Source of the DNA: Ectobius pallidus
Taxonomy: Eukaryota; Arthropoda; Insecta; Blattodea; Ectobiidae
Reading direction: 5' to 3'
NCBI GenBank assembly: GCA_964059195.1
Contig: CAXKWD010000009.1
Location: 90,059,432-90,123,431, forward strand
Length of the DNA stretch: 64,000 nucleotides
Shown: positions 23,041-36,505 of the stretch, in pieces
How positions within the stretch are numbered: the stretch's first letter is position 1
Layout of the letters: every line of letters begins with the position of its first letter
The notes under the pieces: model-generated
The model's input: the letters and a program-made list of their open reading frames with translations, nothing else
Databases searched by the model: none
What the model was told of the DNA's origin: nothing
Translations under genes and position numbers: made by a program

Positions 23041-23595
23041 CCTTTCCCTATTGTCATGATCAGTGCAACCACTGCTATGTTAATTTAAACCCATTTTACC
23101 TGTTTAAATAGTCTACAATATGGGCTACCGTTGAATTTGATACAAATGCAATTTCCTAAATTATTTAGTTCTGAAATGTAAAAAAATGGTGGGTCATACA
23201 GCTTTTTTAATCAACATATTTGGATTCAGCGCACTGAAAACCGTAAGAATAAGGAAAATTAATTCAAAAAGATTGTTCATCGTTGGTTTGTGTTTATTAA
23301 TGCCCCTTAGGAAGATACTGCCTATGCCCCTCTTGCACTCAGAAGATCTGGTCGTCTAGAGAACTGGCTGGTTGCTTCATCATACCCTGTCTACAACACT
23401 CCGGTCTTATTCAACTTGGAAACTTCTTTCATATTCTCATGGTCACTCGTAATAATGAATGAAAACTAGTCTCCTTAACAAGGACGAACCGCACAGTCTG
23501 GAGTTCGTTTCCTGTGGCAAGATAGCTTTCGTCGGCTTATTGAAACACGAACAACTTTCGTTTTCAAACACTTCTGTGGTTTCAAACTGTTTGTT
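23041..23595. other. Unannotated stretch
   Basis: No recognised gene; an ORF pair at 23443-23713 partly overlaps the neighbouring SINE and is spurious. Confidence 0.5.
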
Positions 23596-23785
23596 TACTG
23601 AGCGAGGTGACCGAGACTGGATTCGCATATGGAGATCCCGGGTTCACACTTCGTGGCCGTACAATTTGATGTGGTTTTATCATGGTTTCCCCAGTCGTAA
23701 AGGCAAATGCTGAATTGGATATTTACTTACCGTGACTCAACGCTGCTATTTCATGCTGTCTCATATTAATTGAAATTTAATATGA
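23596..23785 (+). mobile_element. SINE family B (tRNA-derived)
   Basis: Head: actgagcgaggtgaccgaga with a box B-like gatcccgggttcacac, then tttccccagtcgtaaaggca, aatgctgaattggat and cttaccgtgactcaac. The body matches, in reverse, 36050-36180. No tRNA fold is preserved, so this is not a tRNA gene. Confidence 0.78.
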
Positions 23786-24700
23786 GTTGAAATTAAAGGA
23801 TCTCATAAACACATCAACAATAGAAAACACATCTGTAGTTACAAGGCCTATTGGTATACACACTGAACCTTAACACCTGCTATGACCTCGATGTTCAAAT
23901 GAGTATAAATAAAGCTGAATTAAATAAAAACTTTGTTGCAGCTAGTACAAATTTGAATGAATCCAATTATTGTTTTGTCATCTCGACCGCGTTTCAGTTG
24001 TTCAATAAATGTATGACAACTACTTGCCAGTCTGATGGTCTTAGAAGCCAGAGCTTCTTACTGAGGTCTGGGGTTCAATGCCTGGTCATAAAAGGGAGTT
24101 TTATCTATTCTTCTGGGGACTGTAATCTAGTTAGTTTTAGAGCTTTAGGTTTAAGGACCCCCCCCCCGCTACAACATAAATGTTTATTCAGAACACGTTT
24201 AGCAATGCAATTGAAATGGGTTTAGTTATAAAAATAATAAAAATACAGATACGCTGTAAATTAAAATTCAAATATAACAAGTATTTCTCAACAGCATAAA
24301 ACATGTTCTTGAACAGAAGCTGTTGTTGCAGTAATCACAGCTTAGATCCGCGCACGTTTCTTCTAACTTCTAGGGTAGGACTGTACCTGCCACTAGAACC
24401 TAACTAGAACTTATTTCCCATTTCATAGCTGGTCGTTCTGTTAGTAGCCTATTGTAACTAGCGAGATTCTTCACCCGGAGGATGTTCAGCTTCAAATAAG
24501 GTATTTAGAATTTAAAACACAATTCGAAAAAACAGGCTTAAAAATGGCGGCTGTTATCAAAATTGTGGAGTGGAAAAAAAAAAAAGATCAGGTCTGAATA
24601 ATAGGCCTATGTGAGGGAAACTTGCTGAAAATGTAATTGAAGCTTTAAATAAATAATATCCTATCTTTAAAATTTACAATTTTCTCTAAAACCTGTTATT
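23786..24700. other. Unannotated stretch with a possible decayed SINE
   Basis: 24030-24125 has a box B-like ggggttcaatgcc in a GC-richer patch followed by a C9 run near 24160. It has no second copy in the window, so I do not name a family. The 124-codon ORF at 23851-24225 runs across this patch and has no recognisable domain. Confidence 0.4.
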
Positions 24701-25290
24701 AAGTGCCAAAATGGTACTTCCTGAGATTGTGTGGTGGACGGGAAAATGTCTGTCCGTCTGTCCGTGTGTCTGTACGTGCGATTACTCGAATACGCTTTAT
24801 CGGATTTTCATGAATCTTGTTATATTTATCCATGGGAATAAGCCTATTGATTTTGGACACAAATCTATTGTGTGTTACCAGAGTAATGACCCAATTTAGT
24901 GCCTATTTTATGGTAATATATTATACAGATTTTATCAAATGTAAATCAGTTCTCATGGCAACATATTGTTTTACAGTGTTCATATGCGGCTTTGGAAGTT
25001 GTAATAAAGGTAGTTTTGAAAAGTAACACTATCCACATATTCCTTCACATGATATGCTTATCAGACTTTAGATATTTGTTCTTCCTTAAGCCCAGCTTAA
25101 TGAATCGTTCTGGAGCTTAACTCAGAAATAGATTACAAAAATAACTTATTTTCTGCATATCATGATTGCAATCGTCACCGATTAAACAAAAGAATTCTGG
25201 CACTTAGTGATATCAGTTCATATGATTTTATTAAAAACCCGATCGTTTTTCTGAAAAAAAAAAAGGGGGACAGACAGCAAAAGTTACAAA
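24701..25290. repeat. Probable dispersed repeat with 'ctgtccgtctgtccgtgtgt' block
   Basis: The block tgtctgtccgtctgtccgtg followed by gcgattactcgaatacgctt resembles the tail of several arthropod dispersed repeats, and a related 'gacagacagac' tail ends the 8.8-10.35 kb repeat. A second 'gggggacagacag' lies at 25265. Boundaries are not resolved. Confidence 0.4.
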
Positions 25291-25753
25291 AATTCTGACT
25301 AGCCGCAGAAGCAACGATATGAAATTTTTCATATTTGTTTCTCTACAGCCTCTGACATCCATTACAGCCAAGATAAAGTAAAAGAAGAAGAAGAATATTG
25401 TAATCGATATGTCGTCGGTGTTCTTAAATCATAATGCAGACTGATGATGATTTACATAGGTCTCGGTAGCCGTTTGGCCGTGTGGACAGCAGGTCTCCCG
25501 CAGCTTCATTGAGAAGAACTGACCGGTATGCAGGCACAACATGAAATATAAAACTCTTGCTTATTTAATATCTTCTCTCCTGAGCTTGGCTGCCATGAAT
25601 GGACGACCATAGCGCCATACACGCCCATGAGCGTGACGGTATCTTAGTAACTCATAACTTGAGAACTCAACCTCGACATAGATAAGTAGGCTTATATATT
25701 CTTTTGCTACCAACCTAGGTCACATTCACGATCGACTTTCCCCTAAGTAATTA
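25291..25753. other. Unannotated stretch
   Basis: Includes an (aga)n run near 25383 and a patch at 25455-25530 (ggtctcggtagccgtttggc) that resembles a SINE head but has no partner here. Confidence 0.4.
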
Positions 25754-25761
25754 GTTATACG

Positions 25762-26065
25762 CATGGGCGTAATTTCAGCTTTTTAACTGGGGTGGCAAGG
25801 TCTGCCGGGGGGTCTGGAAATTAAAAAAAAATCATCTTTAAAATGATGTAGTTTAAGCATTTTTAAAACTTTTTTACATACCATACCAGCATAAATATTA
25901 AGTTTAATAAAGAATCACGATTGTGCCATGTTTATAAACTAATTTTTCAGTTGTTTGCAAATAACTGATATTTTTACTGCTGATTTTTTGGGGTGGCAAA
26001 AAGAGGGGTTTGGGAATTCTGGGGTGGCAACTGCCACTCCTTGCCACCCCGTAATTACGCCACTG
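25762..26065. mobile_element. hAT-type MITE, GGCGTAAT-ended family
   Basis: Termini catgggcgtaatt and aattacgccactg are inverted repeats. They are flanked by perfect 8 bp duplications gttatacg (25754-25761 and 26066-26073). The interior has 'ggggtggcaa' near both ends. It is 304 bp and non-coding. The ends are related to those at 27147-27414 and 45763-46428. Confidence 0.93.
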
Positions 26066-26073
26066 GTTATACG

Positions 26074-27138
26074 TAATATTGCTTTTGAAGTTCTAGTGGC
26101 TCTGGGAGTTAATTTATGACTACAATTCCATTAGGTAGCCTATACCAAAAATTGCACTGATAGTTTCTCAAAATGGGATAAAAAAAACTCTGCTTACAGT
26201 AATAAGAGTAAGAAAACTTTCCAAAACAAACACAAAATGCAATGATGGCTAGTGTAAAATGAAACGACTTGAATAGACAAGCGTTAGATGTTTTGCTACG
26301 TGGTGTTCACCACTTAACGAGTAACGAGTATGAAGTATTAGTTAATGGACTCCTAAATGAAGTAAAAAAAAAAAAAAAATCGTTACTGGTTGAAAAAATA
26401 GTTGCTTGCAGTCTATTACTGAAATTAGCCTAGAGTGGTTCAAACATTCACAGTTACGTATTATTTTATGAATAAGTATTTTAAATTCTGTTTTGTAGTG
26501 TATTATCTTGTTTATGAATAAATAACCTTCATTTAATTCCTTCGGCTACTATTATGAATCGGTTAATATTTTCAGATTAGCTGCGTCCCGAAGTGATCAC
26601 AATAAACGGCGTGCACTGTATATGACCCACTTGTTCATATTAACATAAAGGGTGTCCCTTTCGAAGGGAATTGTTGGATCTAATATCAAACCACAGTTAC
26701 TATTCTCGTTAGTGCATTTTTTATTTATTTTTTAGCATATTTTTAGTGCTTATAATTTGCAACCTAGTCATTAGCCTTGTCAGCATAGTTTGTTGAAATA
26801 CGATTCTTGGAGTATGTACAGCCATTTCATAATTAATTCTAGCATTTTATGAAAACTATTTTGTTTATTACATATCATAAATAATAAACTAGAATTGGTA
26901 CTTCACATTCTGTAAAATTTACAATGCCTTCTCCTCCACACTACATGGAAAACATTATTTAAAATTTATTTTAAATACTTAAATTTGTTTTTCAAAATCT
27001 ATTACGGGTGGGCATAATTTGGACACTGATTTTAATGATGCAAAACAAAAGTTCATTTGCTGTTCTGCTATGAATGTTAGGGTCTTAATGTTGCTATTAA
27101 TGAAGATATGATTGATTAAATACAAATTATAAACTGCT
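26074..27138. other. Unannotated AT-rich stretch
   Basis: No gene recognised. An A15 run lies at about 26365. Confidence 0.55.
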
Positions 27139-27146
27139 TCCAGGTT

Positions 27147-27414
27147 CATAGGCGTAACCAGGCCGACCATATGGGGGGGGGGTTATAACATCTAGAGAGG
27201 GGGGTTCCGGGGTCCTCCCCCCGGAAAATTTTAAAAATTAAGATGCACAATAACGAGTTTTAAGATTCCCACGCTTTAAACTCATATTAAGTAATTTATA
27301 AGCAGATTTTTTAAAAAGGTGATATATCACAATAATGAAACAAATAGTACAATTTTCCCCTTTTTAATCAATGGGGGGGTTCAAACCCCCAAAACCCCCC
27401 TTGTTACGCCTATG
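27147..27414. mobile_element. hAT-type MITE, GGCGTAAC-ended family
   Basis: Termini cataggcgtaac and gttacgcctatg are perfect 12 bp inverted repeats, flanked by tccaggtt (27139-27146) and tccacgtt (27415-27422), an 8 bp duplication with one mismatch. The interior holds G9-G10 and C6 runs near the ends and an AT-rich centre. It is 268 bp and non-coding. Confidence 0.92.
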
Positions 27415-27422
27415 TCCACGTT

Positions 27423-28390
27423 GTCAGAACATTTAATTAACTCATCAATAATAATATAACAAAAGTATCACTATTACTTGTGGGACAAAAAGTCACTGTT
27501 TGTTATTTTACATAGTATTTAACCACACATTTTTAAAGTTAATTTTATACCAAATTGTACCTTAGATGTAGGCCTATATTTTCTCAAAATCAAAATCGAC
27601 ATAGCTGATTACTCTTGACTACCTGGTATTTAAAGAATGTTAAAATCATGCTAAAAATGGCAAAAAAAAAAAGTAACTCAACGCAATAAATAAGTAAACC
27701 GACAGATTTTACACATGAAACAACTTAAAGTACACCTTAATGTTTAGTGAATTTGAGGTTTTAAACTTATATTTGACCACCCAATCACAATCTTTTATAA
27801 CATCTCTCTTTGAGGGAAAATTTCCCATATTTTATGAAATGGCTGTGTACTTAAAATAGGTAAAGATGGTTCGAGTCAAGCTAATAACGAAGGTAGTCTT
27901 CGGGAACGATGGCTAATTTCTCTTTTGTTGTATGTTTGATTTAGGATAACTGCGTGTTAGGTGAGCACGTTTATCTGGAGTTGGTGTTACCGGACACAAT
28001 GAAGCGTGCTGCATAGCTACAGGCGACAGCGTAATTGCAGGTTTCAGATTCTCACAACAGTTGTAGTACAGCACCCAGCTTAAGTTTCAGTATTCCCAAC
28101 ACATCATGCAATTAGCTGAGATGCACGTCTCAAACAAATAGCCCCAAGCGTTTCAACGTTTCCCTCGCAATATTTCAGATTAAAATAATGCTTGCAATAG
28201 TATTGCAATTTATCATAGAGATAAAAGTGTCCAATTATTTACAATGATTATTATTTGATAATATATTAGGGAATACTGCATGGTTATTTTAGAGTAACGT
28301 TCGTGTATCTCTATATACCGTATAGTTTTATTTAATTTCTGGCATGTTTTGAAATAAGCATACCAAATAGAAGATACTGTAGTGGTAGGC
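27423..28390. other. Unannotated stretch
   Basis: No gene, inverted repeat or tandem repeat recognised. Confidence 0.55.
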
Positions 28391-28392
28391 CT

Positions 28393-28490
28393 ATGTACGC
28401 TTCTGATTATAGATCTGGATGCCGGTTCTGTCCCTGGTACCTGATTGGATTTTTCTGAGGTAGAAAAGTCTCGCAAAGGGTGCAGTATAA
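28393..28490 (+). mobile_element. SINE family A fragment
   Basis: The segment gtccctggtacctgattgga then tttttctgaggtagaaaagtctcg and gggtgcag matches positions 52255-52310 of the full copy (tcgacttcatcggatttttt, ctgaggtagggaggtctgg, ggggtgcac). Decayed and truncated on both sides. Confidence 0.65.
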
Positions 28491-29612
28491 TTATAAATAT
28501 TCATCGAAAAAATCGTCTGCGTTTTTATATTTAAAAAAATATTTGTTATCTATTGTTTTGTAGGAAGACAAGACAGTCTCCACAATTTTTAGCTTTCATG
28601 TCTTTTGGCCCTTCTGTCAGACCGTCAATCATGCCCAAACTTCGGTTTTTAATGGGTACGAGAAGTAAAAATGGCAGACTTTACAAGATTTTTTTCTAAA
28701 AATGGAAATATTTGCTTCAAACTGTATCTCGCTATTGCAGCTTTATTTTCATTGTTTCCTAATAATGATAAAAGCTAGCCTATTGGCCTATGTCCATTGC
28801 CAACTTCCTGTCCAGACAAGTTCAACAGGTGTGCAGGCTATGGGAAATAGGCTAAGGTGATGTTTTGTTTCTATCCTGTGAGACCCAGTCCATTTGATTT
28901 GATTTATTTTTTCACTTATTTATTAAGTTTTAAAGGATAAATTCAGAAATTTATAGTGGGATTCTTCCCTCACTTCTTTGAGGCTGGATTAAACCATTTA
29001 TTTCTTTAAAGGTCTAAGATAAAACAATGCATAAGCCTTACCTGTATGAGACATGTAAGTGAATTAGATCAAGAACTGGTTCCGAGAATTTTGGAGAAAC
29101 TTTTATAAAATTTGTTCCAGATCTCTGCACATACTTCTAAACCCTTTTAAGTACACCAAGCTATGTGTAATATTGTACCTAACAGAATAGGCCTAGATTA
29201 TGTTCGTATATAAAAGTCAAAATATAATCTAAAGAATATTATTAATTGAAAGAAAAAACGCTACATACTTTGTATAGTATAAAAAAACTGTCTTCTGTTT
29301 CAATGAAGAACTCTTGTTCATACATTCGTTATGTAACATTATGATTATTATGTCGTCCTACTTTCTGACTTAAACAGTAACATGACTCAAAGACTACATG
29401 TTGTTCATAATGCGGCGTATGTCAGATAGGGTGCCTACAAGGGGGTTTAAGACGCGGAGTGTGCCATTCAAATTTCTGGTGGGGTTGAAAACTGTTGCAA
29501 AATTAGCATTTTTTTTTAAAAAATAAAAAGGTCAAGTTTTATTACTTCAAACGGTAATAAAAACCTCTTCTAATTTTCAGGATATATTCTTTAATCTTTT
29601 GTTATTACTAGT
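28491..29612. other. Unannotated AT-rich stretch
   Basis: No gene recognised. Confidence 0.55.

Positions 29613-29662
<50 letters not shown>
29613..29662. repeat. (TA)n microsatellite
   Basis: About 50 bp of TA dinucleotides with a single 'ca' interruption at 29627. Confidence 0.97.
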
Positions 29663-29666
<4 letters not shown>

Positions 29667-30495
29667 AAGGCTGCTTCATTAAACATAACTTACTTTATCA
29701 ATTGACACTTTTTTATAAAAAATTCAGCAAAATCTATTCCTTGGGAAGAAGTTTAAAAGTAGGCCTACTATTATTCCAATCTATTTATTTTCTTTCTAGA
29801 TTCTAAAGATTTCCACCCTAGTGTTTTTAGCGTAGCCGTAACGCTGTCAGTTTGTTGGTGCTTATTCATAACAAATTTTGCATACACTGACAGAAAATTC
29901 CAAATTTGGTCTCACCACAGAATATGAATGTGGAAAATTTAATGAAAATTTATCCAGTCAAAGTCAAATCATAAAATATTTTATAAAAAGCTTCTTTGCT
30001 ACTGTGTGAGCCACCCATAGCATCTGAAGTAAGGAAGTCATAATTTAAATAGCAAAATATTGTTTTAGATTTCTTGGAAACATGAGTTTCGCAGTCGCCT
30101 AGTGACAACTGTCATTATAGCTAGTCTGCCAGACGGACAGCAATCACATGGACATCATGCAGACGTAGAAATCAACCTAGTAAATCATACATAATCGTCA
30201 TATCAACTATCATAGCAATTATTCGTAATAACACTGCCAATTAAATGCTCGCAATGTTACAGTTGTCGGACTCGCCTGTCAACTCATCAAAACCTAATGC
30301 ATAATGCAAATATTTATTGCACAACTCACTGTGTCATCCTGTTACGTGCAAGTTCCCTATTTCCAAGTCCAGGCAGATGAAGCACGTTGGAATTGATTTT
30401 TATTGAATTTGAACACTTGTAGTACGGGTATATGAGTCGGTACAATCTTCCAGGGTTTTGCCTCAGTAGATTAGACTGTTTTGAATATATCCTAA
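29663..30495. other. Unannotated AT-rich stretch
   Basis: No gene or repeat recognised. Confidence 0.55.
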
Positions 30496-30496
30496 T

Positions 30497-31015
30497 ACTT
30501 ACTCAATGGCAATGGACAATTCCTAAGCAACCTAAAGGAATATTATCTATTTTATGGAACCCGCAGGTTCATTCCCGCGCTTACCTGAGCCCGCCATTCA
30601 ACCCTACTCTGTCCTAATTCCATCCAACTATCCCTCTCAAATCCTACTTCCCTTAAATTTTTCCTAATATTGTCCTCTCAGATACGTCTAGGTCTTCCAA
30701 GTGGTGTTTTCCCTTCGGGTCTTCCAGTCAATATTTTTTTAGATATGTCTTTCCTCCCCCATGGCCGCAATATGTCCAGCCCATTTCATCCTCCGTGATT
30801 TAATTACCCTTACTATAACCGGTGACGAGTACAGGTTATGAAGCTCATCGTTATGCAGTTTCTCCAGTCCCCATTTTTATCTCTCTTAGGCCCAAATATT
30901 TTCCTAAGCACCCTGTTTTAGAATAGGCCTACTCTCAGATTATGTTCTTCCCGAAGAGTAAGCGACCATGTCTCACATCCATATAATACAACCGGCAGGA
31001 TAATTGACTTATACA
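30497..31015 (-). pseudogene. LINE ORF C-terminus, antisense (same family as 22.1 kb)
   Basis: On the minus strand 31010-30780 reads MYKSIILPVVLYGCETWSL, LREEHNLRV, NRVLRKIFGPKRD, WRKLHNDELHNLYSS and IKSRRMKWAGHIA, the familiar C-terminal region of an insect endonuclease/reverse-transcriptase LINE. After a frameshift it continues GRPEGKTPLGRPRR and NLREVGFERDSWMELGQ, then a 3' UTR ending at caatggcaatggacaattcc. The exact clade (RTE- or Jockey-like) I leave open. At 30921-30929 the copy carries TAGGCCTA; deleting six of its bases restores alignment with the usual LRVFENRVLRK. One frameshift and at least one stop. Confidence 0.85.
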
Positions 31016-34000
31016 TTTTTATTTTTAGATATCGGACAGAAGACCGGAAGATAAGAGGGTATTCCTTATTTCTGGTAAACTTTTAGATGGAGTCATAGTT
31101 TAATTTTTGACCTCCAAAATGCAGTTAGTATGATACATTTATTAATACAATTATTTAATTTTTACCATAAGCTTAGCAAAATCTTTTGCTGATTTCGTAG
31201 TGAGGCAACAATAATGAATTTATATCCCCAATGTGTAATAAGAGTTGCATAAAGCGGAGTCAATGCGTTTATGACATTTGAACGGTCATATTTATACGCA
31301 AGGACTGACTTATTGTAAGACTTAGACTGAAGCCTGCACTATTTTAATTCTACAGTAAAATACTTTTCAAGATTTGGTTCCTGCTGCCTAATCAAGACAC
31401 TCCGCACGGTGAAGGCCACCAAAACTTTTTGTACATACTTTCGCATTTGTCTCTCATGTCAATGGCAGAATTAGCAAAAACGTAAATAAATAATTAGGTG
31501 AATAAATACGAAAGGTGGAAGTTTAATAGTGGCAAAACATCTATAAAATCAAGGAGAATTACACGAAGTTCAAATCCCTTTTGTTGGATGTTGGTTGGAT
31601 ATCCAGCATACTTCAGAGCAATAATAGGAGCCTTCTATCACTCCGTATACCTTCACAGTAAACCAGAATAAATTGAGCTGGCGCTATCAATCGGTCTAAA
31701 ATGAATTTTGGATCTGACAGAAAGCCAATGATTTAAAAAAATATAATTCAATGCCTTAAAATTATTCTTTATTCACAGTAATTTGTAATAAAATAATGAA
31801 TTGTTTCAAGATTGGTTGTCACATGTTCTTCACTTCCTTACGGCGGAGGTCCAATCATGTGTTACACTCAATTATTCATCATAATGAGCAAATTTTTAAA
31901 ACCGTTCTTGAAACTTCCTACCCTCGTATTAAGTAAATAAATGAGGTATATAGATAAATAAGTAAATAGGTAAATTGGAAGATAAATAAATACGCAAACA
32001 GACAAGTAGGAGGCTTAAATAGATAGCAACAAATAGACTAGAATAATAGAACTATTATCGAAACAAAATGTATATTCATAGGAGCATAAAGAAATTATAT
32101 AATACTTCAATCTCAATGTTTTCAAAATTTATTATGCCTAGACCTTTCGCTTTCATACAGCCATCAACAGAACATCTTATTTTGTAGAATTACAGCTAAA
32201 ACTTTCTTAGTAATGGCATCATTGATTATTAAAATCACTAAAACATAAAAGTTCTTAAAATATCAGTAAAATTTACACAACTTAGAACAACAATCATTGT
32301 AGGCCTACTAACACACTCATTGCTTATATGCTTTAAGATTAATACTATTAATCTCTGAATTGGTCACTGATAATGTTTTCTAAGAAGACGCACAACTTTA
32401 GATACAAGTTAAAATTTCTTATCACGCCTTAGGATAAACAGAAAGCCAACGTGTTCTTTTTCACTAAAACGATAAAACAAGGAATAAAAAGCTTTACAAG
32501 GAAAAATTAAACGAGGACGTGAAGATTTTTTTTTCCTCAATATAGTAATTTTGCCTCATAGATAGCGAGTGTGAAAAGCATGGAGTGATTGCTCACATGT
32601 GTGCTTGACATCATTAAAATTTATGCTTCTTATATTCTATATAAACAAGAAACGTTTGCTCACTGGGTGGCATTTATTGAGGGAAGAAATAACTGGTTGT
32701 AGCAACGGGCCCTCATCAACTTATTACCTTCGTAGTTTCTTGCATATTTTCCCTTGCATTGTTATGCTATAGTAGCATAAGTGCTTTTTATATTCTTTCA
32801 CATAGACCTTGGACGTCTATCTTATTGCCTTACTTGTTAAGAATTCTGTACATGCATTTTAATACCTGTTAATTGCTTTGGAAGCAAACGCTTGTTTTTT
32901 ATAATTATAAATACCTCGTAAGTTCACTTGTATTTATGCAACAAAGATGATTTAAGGTGAATTTTAACAATTGTTATTCTATCTTCTGTCAAGATTTGAG
33001 GAGGAACTAACCTTATTTATGAATGGGTAATGTCAATCCTAACAACCCATAACTCATATGTTTCATATTTTTGTGTGAAGATATAATTTTATTTAAAAAC
33101 AGATTGAAGGAATTTAAATTCTACAAATTTCAAGCAATTTAGGCCTAATTGAAAATTTTGCCACATGTTTGCCTTTTATATTTTATAAAAGGTTAAGTTT
33201 AGTATCACTATGGGTATATCTTTGACCAATCATTAATTAATAAGAACGATGGAAGGATTTTGGATTCCAGAATTACTGACGCTTTGGGGAGAAAAAGGAA
33301 TGGAAGATGATCGTGTTTTTTATAAAGAAAAATGTGGGAAACGCCTATGAAATTTAAAAATCCAGTCATAGGCCAAAGAATAAATAGTAATTTGCCTTCT
33401 GTAAGTAATATAGAGTATTCTTATTAGACTACAGTAATATCACGAGTGCTGATAGTTTTCCTGGGAAGTAAGGTCTCGAAATAATTATCTCCTTACAATA
33501 AACATGAGCTCAAAAGCGAAATTAAATTATTAGATACCCAAGTAAAACTCAACTCAAGTGGTATTCGCTAGAAGATTCCACGCGAAGAAAAATGAGCACA
33601 TTTGTTTTTTTTTCATTCAAAGCAAAGAGTATATTACAGTAAAGATATGTTTTTTACATACCGGTAAGATGTCTAGTCTCCAATATGAAATTATATAATT
33701 TTGAGATCGCAGGTTGACATGACGTATTCATAGGGCTCTAAATAATTTTCATGGCGAGAATTATACGTTAAGCTCAATTAAATTAGGCCTACCAAAGTAA
33801 GAGACATAACTGAGAAAAAATGTCACGCATTAGAATTGGAGTGAAAATTAAAGTATGGGAACATGACTTTAAGGTTGTAGGCAGTTTGAATGAAAAAAGT
33901 GAATATACAGCCTCCGTGAAAGTTCATAGCCTTCTTTAAAGTGTAAACCTATTTAAAAATTGTCTCTTTTTTTTCCTTAATGACAATCCTTGAAGTAAAT

Positions 34001-34843
34001 TTTTATTATTTTTGAAGGATTGTTTAGGCCTATTTAATCACTTATATTTAAAAATGTAAATATTTAAGGAGTGCTACATTTTCATTATCGCATAATAAAT
34101 TAGGAACACTAAGAAGTGCCTGAGGGCGCTAAAACTTAGCCAATATACTTTAAGGTACACAGTATTTTTTAATAATACAAACAAAATTGCAAATTTTGAC
34201 CAAAAATCGTCAATATTTCACCATCTACCCTTTAATAACGCGGACCAATAATAATAAAAAAAAAACTTTTTGTTTGGTGTCTCAGGTGTTTTATCGGATT
34301 TTGGCTATACTTAGTGTGCTTATTCCAAATATGTAAACAGTTTTTCTCTACTAGCTCTACTTTTGTCGAGTGGGGGATTTTATTCGTGAACTCTTAATCT
34401 AGCTAAACAAAATCTTGCTTGATAAAATAGCTAGTGAAGGTTATTGACCATACTTTGGACACGTAGGATGAAAACTGTACGAAGTACAGAAAAACTAAAA
34501 GCTGAATTATTTTTTGGCCCTCAAATTGACAGCTCATAAGTCATAAACGACCATACAGTATGTGATAAAATTAATTTTTTGAAAGACTCCATGTTATATT
34601 GTTTTTGTAATGTTAATGTAATGCTAGTGTGTTGCTTTTTTCTTCACATGATTTAGAAGCTACAAATAGCGACTGTTTTTTATTTATATCAAACTTAAAA
34701 TGGGATAATATGCATAATGGTAATACCATATCTCAAAAACTAAAGCTGATAGGGCAAAACTAATGGCACATTTGGCATCACCAACCTAAATATACCCAAG
34801 AATAGGTATAAATTCTAAGGCACCAAAATGGGTGTTGGTCTGT

Positions 34844-34845
<2 letters not shown>
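31016..34845. other. Long AT-rich stretch without recognised features
   Basis: Nearly 4 kb with no ORF of interest, no inverted or tandem repeats that I could define and only scattered TAGGCCTA octamers (32301, 33139, 33786, 34026). The longest feature-poor block in the window. Confidence 0.6.

Positions 34846-34846
<1 letters not shown>

Positions 34847-34914
<68 letters not shown>
34847..34914. repeat. (AAT)n microsatellite
   Basis: About 22 uninterrupted AAT trinucleotides, followed by a degenerate continuation to 34930. Confidence 0.97.
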
Positions 34915-34915
<1 letters not shown>

Positions 34916-34930
34916 TTAATAATAATAAAA

Positions 34931-36045
34931 TAGGTGTTCTACCTGCCCTTCATTCTTAATGTCTAAAGATTTTCGAAATTAAAATGTACCATGCAGACAT
35001 CTATAACTTATCAGGATAGTTACATTAATATGAATAATAATAAATACATAAATAGGGGGTATTACCATTTTTAGCGGGCGCAGGTGACTGTTGGCACGGT
35101 GTCATTTTGCTGTGTAGCTAACTTCATAAAGCAGTCAAGAGATACTCTCCGCCCATAATTACAGCCAACTCACGAGTTCATTCCTATGTGAAATTTTGAT
35201 TGGTTAATTTGATGCCACCACAATTGGATCATAAAATTTAAAAGATATATCATGCAAGAATGGCATATAAAATATTATATCTGAGAAATTTGCATGATGA
35301 GTATTTTAACCCCCTCCCTCCCCCTCTCACTCGTTAATATTATTTATTACAAATAGGGGAGGGGTTGGTCATGTTTCCTTCTTATTTTATGGCTGTAAGA
35401 AATTGCTGTTTAAGATGCAATCTTTATTACTGAGATTTCTGAGTTTTTGCGTGAGGTTTTGCATATAATTGAGGTTGATGGTTAGCAGTCTTAATCACCT
35501 ATTTGCTTTTACTTAATTAGTTGTTCAAAATATAATAATTATGCAAGAGCAATACATTATACCCTAGTTAAAGATTTACGAAATAGCAACTAAGCACACA
35601 ATTTTCAAATGCTATAAAAATTACCATCTCCGGCTAAAATTCATACACACAGGTTAAGTGTAGGAGTTTTAATTGATTCGGTTTATATTTATTTTGCTCT
35701 TGACCGTTACCTGGATACTCTGAAAGAAGCTTATGAATAGTCTGGTACAAATATATGATGTTAAATAAAGAAAAATCAGCGAAGGTCCTATTTACTTTGA
35801 AACATCACGATACCTCCCATCCTTTTCGTCTAGCGCTACATTCTTAGGTGTTCATATCGACAGTATTATTTTTTAAAAATTCAGCTTTATTTATTTTCCT
35901 ATGAGCATCGAGGCCATATCAGGAGTTCATGTTCTGTGTATACCAATTACCGGTAGGCTATTCATCTCTTGATTGTGAACTTTTTCTATTGTTGGTGTAT
36001 TTCATGTCAGTAAATTTCAACTGATATTAAATTAAATGAATATGG
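34931..36045. other. Unannotated stretch
   Basis: No gene recognised. C-rich patch ccccctccctccccctctca near 35310. Confidence 0.5.
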
Positions 36046-36049
36046 CACA

Positions 36050-36185
36050 TGAGGATGAGTCATGGAAAGTAAAAATCCAATTCGGCACTTGCCTTTACGA
36101 CTAGGGAAACCATGTGAAATTAGTCGGCCATGGGATTTGAACCTGGGACTTCCCGAACGCTAGCCCAAAACGTTACTATCATTAT
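36050..36185 (-). mobile_element. SINE family B, antisense
   Basis: Reverse complement reads catggtttccctagtcgtaa then aggcaagtgccgaattgg and ctttccatgactcatcc, matching 23680-23750. A box B-like 'gggttcaaatccc' read from gatttgaacctggg supports the tRNA-derived head. Confidence 0.75.
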
Positions 36186-36505
36186 TGTGGACTAGACTAT
36201 CCATATTAAACATTTGTTGCACTGGTTATGAAAAGAATAATTTCGTTTGATATGGTTTTTAATTTTTACTAATATGTTCACAGATTGTAAGTTACTGTTC
36301 TGTTTTGGAAACCTAAAATCGTATACATATATAGCCCACGACAAACGAAATTATGTTCGAGTCATCACAATGCTGGTACTAAATTGGGATCAGGATACAA
36401 GGCGCTATGGGTAAGGGACATTGAAAGATGCGCAAATAGAGATCATTGTTTTATTCGTATTACATATTCACAAAACAGAACGCGTAATACTCGTACTTTT
36501 ACGAG

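Noticed and set aside
23851..24225. 124-codon ORF
   Set aside because: Runs across a SINE-like patch and a C9 run; no domain.
25455..25530. SINE-like head (ggtctcggtagccgtttggc)
   Set aside because: Single copy in the window and no clear box B.
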